NCBI GenBank assembly: GCA_029262315.1
Contig: JAJCZP010000248.1
Location: 1 to 58,637 of the forward strand
Reading direction: 5' to 3'
Source: Deltaproteobacteria bacterium
GTDB lineage: Bacteria; Desulfobacterota; Binatia; UTPRO1
DNA: 58,637 nucleotides
Notes under the pieces: generated by a model
The model's input: the letters and a program-made list of their open reading frames with translations, nothing else
Database searches by the model: none
Told to the model about the DNA's origin: nothing
Program-made: the position numbers and the translations under genes
Shown here: piece after piece, positions 51,815-58,637 of the stretch
Position numbering within the stretch: the first letter of the stretch is position 1
Layout of the letters: each line of letters opens with the position of its first letter

Positions 51815-53296
51815 TCAGGGACGTTCCGGCCGCATCTGCGGAAAAAGGATGACATCCCGGATCGAAGCGGCGTTGGCCAGAAGCATGACCAACCGATCGA
51901 TACCAATTCCCTCGCCAGCGGTCGGTGGCATTCCGTACTCGAGCGCCCGCACGTAGTCCTCGTCCATCGCGTGCGCTTCGTCGTCCCCGCCCCGGCGAGC
52001 CTCCAACTGCGCCTCGAATCGTTGGCGCTGATCCGTAGGATCGTTCAACTCCGAAAAGCCGTTGGCGAGCTCCCGCCCGGCGATGAACAGCTCGAAGCGA
52101 TCCACGAGTGAAGGATCGTCGTCCGACAGGCGCGCCAGCGGCGAGACTTCGACGGGATACTCGACAATGAACGTCGGCTGAATCAGCGTGGCCTCGGTGG
52201 TCTTCTCGAAAATCTCGACGGCAACCTTGCCGTGCGGCATGCCAACCGTGACCGGAATCCCCTGCTCCTCGGCAAACGCCCGCAAGCGCACCGGATCGTC
52301 CACGGCGTCTCTGGCCAGCCCGGTCTGTTCCGCGATGGCGTCCTTCATCGAAACCCGGCGCCAGGGCGGCGTGAGGTCGATCTCGTGGTCTCCATACGGG
52401 ATACGGAGTGCGCCGACGACCTCGGTCGCGAGTTCGGCAACCAGCGTCTCGGTGAGCGCCATCATGTCCTCGTAGGTCGCGTAGGCCTGGTAGAACTCGA
52501 GCATCGTAAACTCGGGATTGTGTTGGGTCGAAACCCCTTCGTTCCGAAAGTTGCGATTGAGCTCGAAAACCCGATCGAGTCCGCCGACGACGAGCCGCTT
52601 CAAATAGAGCTCGGGTGCGATGCGGAGGTAGAGATCGATATCGAGGGCGTTGTGGTGCGTGACGAAAGGACGTGCCAGTGCGCCACCGGCGATCGCCTGC
52701 ATCATAGGCGTTTCGACCTCCAGAAACCCCCGAGCCGTGAAGAACAGCCGCACGGACTGCAACATCAACGCTCGCCGCTCGAAGACCCGGCGCACCTCTG
52801 GATTGACGAGAAGGTCGAGGGAGCGCTGGCGGTAGCGCAACTCGACATCCTGGAGGCCGTGCCACTTTTCGGGCAGCGGCCGCAGCGCCTTGGCTAGGTA
52901 ACACAGGCGCTCGACCAGAATCGTCAGCTCCCCGGTCCGCGTCCGAAAGAGCTTCCCCTCGACCCCGACAATGTCTCCGAGGTCGAGTTGACGAAACACG
53001 GCGAATTGATCCTCGCCACTATCGGCGCGCGTGACATAGATCTGCAAGCGCCCGGAACGGTCCTGCAGTTGGGCGAATGCGGCTTTGCCGAAGCTCCGGA
53101 TGGCCATCAAGCGGCCAGCAATCGACACCTGCGACGCGTCCGCCTCCAACACCTCCGCTGTGCTGTCGGCGTGCTTGGCGGCCACGTCAGCCGCTAGATC
53201 ACGCGGCTGAAAGTCGTTCGGGTAGGCACGACAGCCGAGGCGACGAAGCTCGGCGAGCTTATTCCGTCGCGCGGTAACCTGCTCGTGCTCTTCCAT
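51815..53296 (-). CDS. lysS: Lysyl-tRNA synthetase, class II
   Basis: 493 residues. N-terminal OB-fold anticodon domain (about residues 55-160), then the class II catalytic core with motif 2 FRNEGVSTQHNPEFTMLE and motif 3 GEGIGIDRLVMLL. Charges tRNA-Lys. First gene of the minus-strand envelope block, 9 bp before lolC. A weak promoter overlaps its very short leader. Confidence 0.96.
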   Translation of the reverse strand: MEEHEQVTARRNKLAELRRLGCRAYPNDFQPRDLAADVAAKHADSTAEVLEADASQVSIAGRLMAIRSFGKAAFAQLQDRSGRLQIYVTRADSGEDQFAVFRQLDLGDIVGVEGKLFRTRTGELTILVERLCYLAKALRPLPEKWHGLQDVELRYRQRSLDLLVNPEVRRVFERRALMLQSVRLFFTARGFLEVETPMMQAIAGGALARPFVTHHNALDIDLYLRIAPELYLKRLVVGGLDRVFELNRNFRNEGVSTQHNPEFTMLEFYQAYATYEDMMALTETLVAELATEVVGALRIPYGDHEIDLTPPWRRVSMKDAIAEQTGLARDAVDDPVRLRAFAEEQGIPVTVGMPHGKVAVEIFEKTTEATLIQPTFIVEYPVEVSPLARLSDDDPSLVDRFELFIAGRELANGFSELNDPTDQRQRFEAQLEARRGGDDEAHAMDEDYVRALEYGMPPTAGEGIGIDRLVMLLANAASIRDVILFPQMRPERP

Positions 53297-53302
53297 CGCC
53301 CA

Positions 53303-53331
53303 GATATGCGGTCCCCGGACGCGAAAGGCAA
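53303..53331 (-). promoter_or_regulatory. candidate promoter of the lysS-envelope block
   Basis: TTGCCT (53331-53326) and CATATC (53308-53303) are 17 bases apart on the minus strand. The -10 box ends 6 bases before the lysS ATG, so the transcript would have almost no leader. This is the only promoter-like sequence seen between the upstream terminator and lysS. Confidence 0.4.
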
Positions 53332-53332
53332 G

Positions 53333-53371
53333 GACGGCGGCGCGTGGCGGGAAGTGCCGCGCGCCGCCGTC
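53333..53371 (-). terminator. hairpin terminator after the alpha/beta-hydrolase gene
   Basis: A perfect 12-bp stem (53333-53344 with 53360-53371) with a 15-base loop lies just after the hydrolase stop. On the minus strand it is followed by CTTGCCTTTC, a poor T tract, so termination strength is uncertain. It separates the hydrolase from lysS. Confidence 0.55.
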
Positions 53372-53377
53372 TTCCGT

Positions 53378-56347
53378 CTAGGGTGTGTTCCGGACGAGGA
53401 AATCGTGCAGCGGGCCAAGAAGCGTGTTGTCGACATCGTCCTCGGAAGACACGACATCGATGTGCGCGTAGCCCTCGATCAGATGCACCTCGTAGCCGCC
53501 ATTCACCCCGCCAAAGATCGGGCTGACAGGAAGATCCGTGACCAGGCGTGGGGCGCCGGTACACGTCGTCGCCGTACAGGGGCCGACACTCTGCGCAAAA
53601 GCCCGGAAGTCCGATCCTGTCGGGGTAAGGCCATTGGTGCCGCCGAACGCGATGACCGGAATGTCGATGGCGGTGGCCTGGGTCAGGTTCTCGATGTCCG
53701 AACGTCCCCGCGTCACCGACAGCGCGGTCGAATCGAGGGCAGCGCCGAAGGTCCCAGAACCGTCGAGACCGTTGGTCGTCGAGAGCCCAGACGACGCGAA
53801 GTACGAGTCTCCAAAATTGGTTCCGGGAGACGAGAGCGCCGGGAAGAATCGATCGAGCCGTGAGATCTCCTTCTCTTGGCCCCACTCCTGACCCGCCACG
53901 AGTGGCAGGCCGTTATTGGGCACGGCCACTCCCGGCTGCGGCTCATCGACATTGATCCAGAGGCGGAAGGGATCCGTGGTCGAAGCCTGCGGAATCACCA
54001 GTCCGAGAAAGGGCGAATTGACCCCGTTGTCCGAGTAGCCGAAGGAGCCACGGAAGGCAGCCACCGGCGAGAACTCGTCATCGAGGAAGAATCCCGCTGC
54101 GGCCTCGGCGCTCGACGCGGGCAGTGCATCGAGAATGCCGAGCCCCGGTACGTTCACCACCGCGACGCCGCTACCGAAATCCTGCTGCACGAGAACGAGC
54201 CCCTGAGGGTCGACCTGCCCCTGGATGCCGGTGACGACACCCGCGGCCTGGATCTCAGGGTTGATGAAGGCGATGCCCGCGGTACTGGCACCCGTAAACG
54301 CCTCGACAGGGTCGACGCACTTGTTGGTGAGCGCGCCCGTCGGCAAGGTGACCGCCGCACAATCGGCGTCGCCCGTAACCGAGCAATCCGTCCCGTCGAC
54401 ACACCGGGGCGCCTGATCGCGCACCGCGTGAAAGAGGCCGCCATCCGCCTTGGCGATGATGAGATCGAGCGCGTCGTCCGTCGGTGGGGCACCCGGCAGC
54501 GCACCGCCTCCGCCCTCGAGCAGCACGAGCCCGTTCAGCTTGGCGTAGCCCGCGTCGACTCCCGCGCCGGCATCGAAGTCGGTGGAAGCATACAGTGCGG
54601 TGAAGGAGGTCCCGAGTGAATGACCACCCAGGAAGACCGCCGGCGAGCCGCTGAGCGCGAGGGCCTCTTCGACGACGGCATCGATATCACGCGCGAAGAC
54701 GTGACGCGAAAAGTTCGCGATGAACGGCACGTCGGCACCGGCGTGAAAGACCGCGCGGCGAGACAACTGCGGATCCAATGAGAGCCCGATCTCCGCCCCG
54801 AAGTACCAGTCGAGGGCGAGCAATGGATCGAGCTGAGCGGCGGCGAGATCTCCGCCCAACGAATCCTCGAGGAAATTCGTCCTGCGGTCGTACGCCCACA
54901 CCTCGAGGACGATCTGCCCCCCCGCCACCGCCCGTTGGAGCAGATGGCGCGCTACGACACTGAAGGAGCCCGAGCCACCGGCGAATCCCGGAATCAACAC
55001 CAATACGGCGTCCGGATCGCCCGCGCCGGCGACACGATAGCGCGTGTAGATCGCGCGGTTGAAATCGAAACTAGCGCCGAACTGCGTCGCGAGCGTCGTC
55101 CCCGGCGGCACCGCGATACCGCCGCCGTCAGGCGTATCTGCCGGCGTAGCGGAACTCGCCACGAAGAGCGTGTCACGCTCGATCGTCCCGACCGCGCAAG
55201 TATTCGTGCACTCGTCGAGCGACTCGGCGTTCCCGTCGTCGCAGGCCTCGGTGCCCTCGACCACGCCGTTCCCGCAGAATGGCACACAGACGTCCCCGAA
55301 TGCGCCGAGTTGCCCCGCCGCCTCGAGGAGCGCGCAGGAACGCGGGCTCACCGTCCCGAGAATGCGCTCGGTGCGAAACTCCAGCTCTGGCGTCAGGCAG
55401 GCCACGACATCGTTGATGTTCACCGCCGCGGGACAGATCGAGCGGAAACTCAAGCGGTCAAGCACGTCGTCGATGGCGAGGCCCCCACACTTGGCCACGA
55501 TCTTCTCGTCCCGCTTTGCCTCCTTCGACGTCAGACCAGGAAGCTTGCTGGCGCACTTGGCCCCGGCTTGCGCCCGACACGCGTCACGGTCCGCGATGGT
55601 CGACTCCGCCCGGTCGGCGGGCAAGTCGCACTTCAAGATCGACTCGACACACTTCTGCACCGTCTTCTCACGCGTCTGTTCGGCCACTGCGGATTTCTTG
55701 TCGATCTCTTTCTGGCACTTGATCAGATCTTTGACCGTGCTGGCGCCCGCCCCTACCACCGCACTCGCCCGGACGTCGATACAAGGAGCGTTGGCAACGA
55801 GACCGGCCGCATTCAACACCTCGTAGGCGCGCGGCAGGGTCTCTTCGACACGGTCGTCCGCGGCGCACGTCGCGGCTTGCGCCATGCAGGCGAGACCATC
55901 GGCAGTGGTGGCGGTCGACGCCGGGGGCGTCAGCGAGGCACACGCATCGCCCGATGCCGCGAATCCGAGTCCTCGTCCGGAGCGAAAGGTCAGATCGCCG
56001 ACGACGCCGTCACACTTGCCGGCGACTTTGGCGGAGAACTTGGCCGCCGCCTGCACCGATTTCGCAAAACCCTTCTCATTGCACTTTTCCGTCTCCGCCA
56101 TCTGACAGGCGCCGAGCGGCTCGCCATCGATCTCGGCCTCGAGCGTACAATCGAGGAGCGCGAGCACGCACTTCCCGACGTTCTTGACCCGGGTCTTGAT
56201 GAGCTTGGTGGCCTCCTTCTCGATCGTCTTCTGACATTTCAGCAGGTCTTTCGTAGTCTCGGCTGATGCCGGGGACGGCAAAGCGGCCATGCTGGTCAGT
56301 GCGAGAAGGGCAAGCGACGCGAGCCCTCGTGCGGTCAGGTTTGGCAT
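53378..56347 (-). CDS. large exported alpha/beta-hydrolase with duplicated Cys-rich N-terminal domains
   Basis: 989 residues. Signal peptide (1-29, ending ASA). Two related Cys-rich helical repeats (about 31-185 and 204-350), each beginning TKDLLKCQK/TVKDLIKCQK and carrying evenly spaced cysteines. A short Cys repeat (CGNGVVEGTEACDDGN and following, 358-384) is known from myxobacterial surface proteins. Then an alpha/beta-hydrolase: oxyanion strand VLIPGFAGGSGSF, nucleophile elbow GHSLG at 575-579 (Ser577) and a candidate His in IEGYAHIDVV near the C-terminus. Likely a lipase/esterase. ATG 56347 has a perfect AAGGAGG site; the longer ORF is rejected. Confidence 0.88.
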   Translation of the reverse strand: MPNLTARGLASLALLALTSMAALPSPASAETTKDLLKCQKTIEKEATKLIKTRVKNVGKCVLALLDCTLEAEIDGEPLGACQMAETEKCNEKGFAKSVQAAAKFSAKVAGKCDGVVGDLTFRSGRGLGFAASGDACASLTPPASTATTADGLACMAQAATCAADDRVEETLPRAYEVLNAAGLVANAPCIDVRASAVVGAGASTVKDLIKCQKEIDKKSAVAEQTREKTVQKCVESILKCDLPADRAESTIADRDACRAQAGAKCASKLPGLTSKEAKRDEKIVAKCGGLAIDDVLDRLSFRSICPAAVNINDVVACLTPELEFRTERILGTVSPRSCALLEAAGQLGAFGDVCVPFCGNGVVEGTEACDDGNAESLDECTNTCAVGTIERDTLFVASSATPADTPDGGGIAVPPGTTLATQFGASFDFNRAIYTRYRVAGAGDPDAVLVLIPGFAGGSGSFSVVARHLLQRAVAGGQIVLEVWAYDRRTNFLEDSLGGDLAAAQLDPLLALDWYFGAEIGLSLDPQLSRRAVFHAGADVPFIANFSRHVFARDIDAVVEEALALSGSPAVFLGGHSLGTSFTALYASTDFDAGAGVDAGYAKLNGLVLLEGGGGALPGAPPTDDALDLIIAKADGGLFHAVRDQAPRCVDGTDCSVTGDADCAAVTLPTGALTNKCVDPVEAFTGASTAGIAFINPEIQAAGVVTGIQGQVDPQGLVLVQQDFGSGVAVVNVPGLGILDALPASSAEAAAGFFLDDEFSPVAAFRGSFGYSDNGVNSPFLGLVIPQASTTDPFRLWINVDEPQPGVAVPNNGLPLVAGQEWGQEKEISRLDRFFPALSSPGTNFGDSYFASSGLSTTNGLDGSGTFGAALDSTALSVTRGRSDIENLTQATAIDIPVIAFGGTNGLTPTGSDFRAFAQSVGPCTATTCTGAPRLVTDLPVSPIFGGVNGGYEVHLIEGYAHIDVVSSEDDVDNTLLGPLHDFLVRNTP

Positions 56348-56431
56348 GAATCCCTCCTTGGGATGAGCGCTGCGAAGCGGCCGGCAACGTTCGGACGAAC
56401 GATTGCCATGCGACGGCACATACGACTTCGT

Positions 56432-56461
56432 ATTATGCCGGCATTGCCAAGCACGGGTCAA
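56432..56461 (-). promoter_or_regulatory. promoter of the alpha/beta-hydrolase gene
   Basis: TTGACC (56461-56456) and CATAAT (56437-56432) are separated by 18 bases; both match consensus at five of six positions. A leader of about 78 bases with a strong ribosome site follows. This is the best sigma-70 type promoter in the window. Confidence 0.6.
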
Positions 56462-56499
56462 TTTGAATCTGCCTAGAAGAGCGAAGCCTCCTACCTTGC

Positions 56500-56528
56500 T
56501 TGAACGGCTCCCCCCTTTGCCCTATAGG
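56500..56528 (+). promoter_or_regulatory. candidate promoter of gspC
   Basis: TTGAAC (56500-56505) and TATAGG (56523-56528) have 17 bases between them, each four of six to consensus. The predicted start lies 2-4 bases before the gspC ATG. It is divergent from the hydrolase promoter 40 bp away. Confidence 0.4.
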
Positions 56529-56537
56529 TCCGCGAGG

Positions 56538-57425
56538 ATGCTGAGCGCCTCATGGCGACCGGCGGTGATCGCACTCAACCTCGCCCTCCTGGCGATGATC
56601 GCGTATTTCGGCGCGCGTATTGCGAATACGCTCGTCGCAGCGAGACTCGATATCGCGCCGAGTCCAGCGCGGATCGTCGCCCGGCTTCGGCCGCAGCCCG
56701 AACGGGTCGAGCCCCTCGCCGCCTACTCCGCTATCTACGAGCGTGATGTCTTCAACGCGACCGGCACGGGCACCACGGCGGGCGGTCCCACGAGCCCGAG
56801 CGACACGACCGCGGCCAAGCAGACCGACTTGAACGTGAAGCTCCTCGGCACCGCGGTGGCCACCGACCCCGCCCGATCCTACGCCATCATCGAGGATTTA
56901 GCCGCGCGAGAGCAGACGCTGTACCACGTGGGTGACAGCATTCTCGACGCGGCGACCCTGCTGCGCGTCGAGTGGGACCGCGTCGTCCTCTCCCGGAACG
57001 GCGTCGAAGAGGTCCTGGACCTCTCGCTCGTGCGTACCCCGCGCGGCCAGGTGGCGACCCGCGCGGTTGCCGCCGCGGGCCCCGGACGCATTCGAAAGAC
57101 CGCCGACAACAAGTACGTGATCGACCGCCGAGAGGTCGAAGACACGGTCAAGAATCTCAACGAGGTGTTCACGCAGGCACGCGCCGTCCCTTTCTTCCGC
57201 GAGGGCAAGACCGTCGGCTTCCGCGTCTTCGCGATCAAGCCCGGGTCGGTCTTCGAGCGTATCGGCCTGAAGAACGGGGATATCGTCCGGCGGGTCAATG
57301 GGGTGGAATTGACCGATCCGACCAAGGCGATCACACTGTTTACGGAGCTACAGAACGAGGGGCATATCGCGGTCGATCTCGACCGGAGCCAGAAGGCTCA
57401 GAGCTTTTCGTACGAGATTCGCTGA
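56538..57425 (+). CDS. gspC: Type II secretion system protein GspC
   Basis: 295 residues. Inner-membrane link between the T2SS platform and the secretin. One transmembrane helix (about residues 10-28, VIALNLALLAMIAYFGARIA), a periplasmic homology region (DLNVKLLGTAVATDPARSYAII ... VEWDRVVLSRNGVEEVL) that would bind GspD N0, and a C-terminal PDZ domain (about 220-290, AIKPGSVFERIGLKNGDIV). ATG 56538 puts the helix at the N-terminus; the longer ORF from 56403 overlaps the divergent promoter and is rejected. gspD follows after 28 bp. Confidence 0.93.
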   Translation: MLSASWRPAVIALNLALLAMIAYFGARIANTLVAARLDIAPSPARIVARLRPQPERVEPLAAYSAIYERDVFNATGTGTTAGGPTSPSDTTAAKQTDLNVKLLGTAVATDPARSYAIIEDLAAREQTLYHVGDSILDAATLLRVEWDRVVLSRNGVEEVLDLSLVRTPRGQVATRAVAAAGPGRIRKTADNKYVIDRREVEDTVKNLNEVFTQARAVPFFREGKTVGFRVFAIKPGSVFERIGLKNGDIVRRVNGVELTDPTKAITLFTELQNEGHIAVDLDRSQKAQSFSYEIR

Positions 57426-57453
57426 GCGCGCACGTGGTGGGGGGGATAGCTGG

Positions 57454-58637
57454 GTGCAGGAAGCGCGACAAAGCTACAACGCGACATTCATGACATGGGC
57501 CACGCTTGGCGCCAGTCTGACCCTCGCGGTCGGTGTGGCGTACGGGCAGCCTACCGGGGCACCCGAGGCCGACGCGGCGTCAGCCGGCCCCGCGATCGTC
57601 GAGACCGACGACGAGCGCTACATCACGATGGATTTCCAGCGCGTCGAGCTGGCGGTGCTCGTCAAGTTCATTGGCGAGATCACGGGCAAGAACTTCGTCA
57701 TGGACGAGCGCGTTCAGGGCCAGGTCACGGTGGTTTCTCCTACGCGGGTCACCCCCGAAGAGGCCTACCAGCTCTTCCAAGCAGTCCTGCAGGTCAAGGG
57801 ATTCACGACGGTGCCAAGTGGCGCCGCGATCCGGATCATCCCTACGAAGGACGCCAAGGGCACGAGCCTCCGCACCCTCACCGACGGGGCCACGACCATT
57901 CCGAGCGAGGAATACATTACGCGGGTCGTGCCCCTGGTCGAGGTCGATGCCGCCGATCTGGTCAATGTCCTCCAGCCACTCGTCTCGCCGGACGGTTTAA
58001 TCACGGCATCGCCGCACACCAACTCCCTGATCATGATCGACGCCTCTGCCAACATCAGCCGCCTCATGACGCTCATCGACGAGCTCGATGTCGCGAGTTC
58101 GCGCCGCAAAACCGCTCTCATCCCGGTCAAGCACACCGTCGCCAGCGAGCTCGCTGAGATGCTCAAGCTCGTGCTCGAAGAGCAGGCCCCCGGAGGCGTC
58201 GCCAAAGGCGGGAAGCCCATCGTGCGGATCCACGCCTTCCGGATCATCCCCGATGACCGTACGAACACACTGATCGTCCAGGCGCCCGCCGAGCAGATGC
58301 GGCAGATCAAGGCACTGACTGCGAGCCTCGACGTGACGCTGCCAGCCGGCTCGGGCCGGATCCATGTCTACTATCTCAAGTTCGCCAACGCCGAGGACCT
58401 GCTACCCGTCCTGCTCGACGTCATCGGCGCCCAGGGCGGCGGTCGTCGTCCCGGACAACGCGCGCAACCCACCGGCAGCAGTCTACAACGCGCGGGACAG
58501 CGAGCGGGGCGACCCCAGGCCCCGAGGAACCAACCCGCCCGCGGGGGCCAAGCCGGACCCGGCGCCGTCGAATTCGCCAGCGACGTACGGATCACCGCCG
58601 ATCCCGCGACAAATTCGCTGATCGTCACGGCGGCACC
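57454..58637 (+). CDS. gspD: Type II secretion system secretin GspD (3' end cut by window edge)
   Basis: Outer-membrane channel of the T2SS. 394 codons visible, so the secretin barrel itself lies beyond the window. Signal sequence (TWATLGASLTLAVGVAYG), then N0 (YITMDFQRVELAVLVKFI), N1 (VVPLVEVDAADLVNVL), N2 (LIPVKHTVASELAEML) and part of N3 (HVYYLKFANAEDLLPVL). A Gly/Arg/Gln/Pro-rich low-complexity loop of about 50 residues sits within N3. GTG 57454 has GGGGGGA eight bases upstream; ATG 57490 has no ribosome site. Confidence 0.93.
   Translation, partial: MQEARQSYNATFMTWATLGASLTLAVGVAYGQPTGAPEADAASAGPAIVETDDERYITMDFQRVELAVLVKFIGEITGKNFVMDERVQGQVTVVSPTRVTPEEAYQLFQAVLQVKGFTTVPSGAAIRIIPTKDAKGTSLRTLTDGATTIPSEEYITRVVPLVEVDAADLVNVLQPLVSPDGLITASPHTNSLIMIDASANISRLMTLIDELDVASSRRKTALIPVKHTVASELAEMLKLVLEEQAPGGVAKGGKPIVRIHAFRIIPDDRTNTLIVQAPAEQMRQIKALTASLDVTLPAGSGRIHVYYLKFANAEDLLPVLLDVIGAQGGGRRPGQRAQPTGSSLQRAGQRAGRPQAPRNQPARGGQAGPGAVEFASDVRITADPATNSLIVTAA

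Noticed and set aside
1-58637. CRISPR arrays, insertion sequences, prophage or attachment sites
   Set aside because: I saw no regularly spaced repeats, transposase, integrase or phage genes anywhere in the window.

Overview
The window is GC-rich DNA from a Gram-negative (diderm, LPS-making) bacterium. It encodes lipid A, Kdo and heptose core enzymes, BamA, Skp/OmpH, Lol components, and the first genes of a type II secretion system. The gene order pheA-hisC-tyrA-aroA-cmk-rpsA-sppA-ihfB, the yicC-gmk-rel-ridA block and the bamA-ompH-lpxA-lpxB-msbA-waaA-lpxK block resemble Deltaproteobacteria-type lineages. A large secreted hydrolase with Cys-rich repeats points to Myxococcota, Binatota or relatives. 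This placement is an inference from gene content; no search was possible.

Layout. (1) 1-18107, minus strand: a housekeeping unit transcribed mutL > miaA > accA > pheA > hisC > tyrA > aroA > cmk > rpsA > sppA > ihfB > HIT protein > AAA+ ATPase > VWA protein > mutS (mutS is cut by the window edge). It combines mismatch repair, tRNA modification, fatty-acid initiation, aromatic amino acid synthesis and translation. (2) 18108-18666: the only gap above 300 bp, a divergent intergenic region with a G-quadruplex-type G tract and a nested hairpin. (3) 18667-19419, plus strand: the adenylyltransferase half of HldE and ribosomal protein L28. (4) 19481-53296, minus strand: 32 genes packed head to tail, lysS > lolC > lolD > bamA > ompH > fabZ-lpxA fusion > lpxI > sensor kinase > response regulator > Gfo/Idh dehydrogenase > lpxB > msbA > acyltransferase > secreted unknown > waaA > lpxK > gmhB > Trm112-like > waaF > KdkA-like fusion > heptosyltransferase > kinase > sulfatase-like > GT4 > kinase > GT2 > GT4 > hldE1 > yicC > gmk > rel > ridA. 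(5) 53378-56347, minus: a 989-residue exported alpha/beta-hydrolase with duplicated Cys-rich N-terminal domains. (6) 56538-58637, plus: gspC and the 5' part of gspD.

How it works together. The central block builds the outer envelope. FabZ-LpxA, LpxI, LpxB, LpxK and WaaA make lipid A-Kdo. HldE1, GmhB and HldE2 make ADP-heptose. Heptosyltransferases, GT2/GT4 enzymes and three Kdo/heptose-type kinases decorate the core. MsbA flips it, and BamA, Skp and LolCD install outer-membrane proteins and lipoproteins. The block ends with the ppGpp synthetase/hydrolase, so envelope synthesis and stringent control share an operon.

Most notable points: a 13-bp tandem duplication that shifts bamA out of frame inside its signal peptide (removing one copy restores a perfect signal peptide fused to BamA); a KdkA-type kinase fused to what looks like a decayed WaaE-like glycosyltransferase; a FabZ-LpxA fusion with lpxD missing from its usual place; a two-component system with a well-spaced sigma-54 promoter motif inside the lipid A block; and candidate leaderless starts at the first gene of several transcription units.
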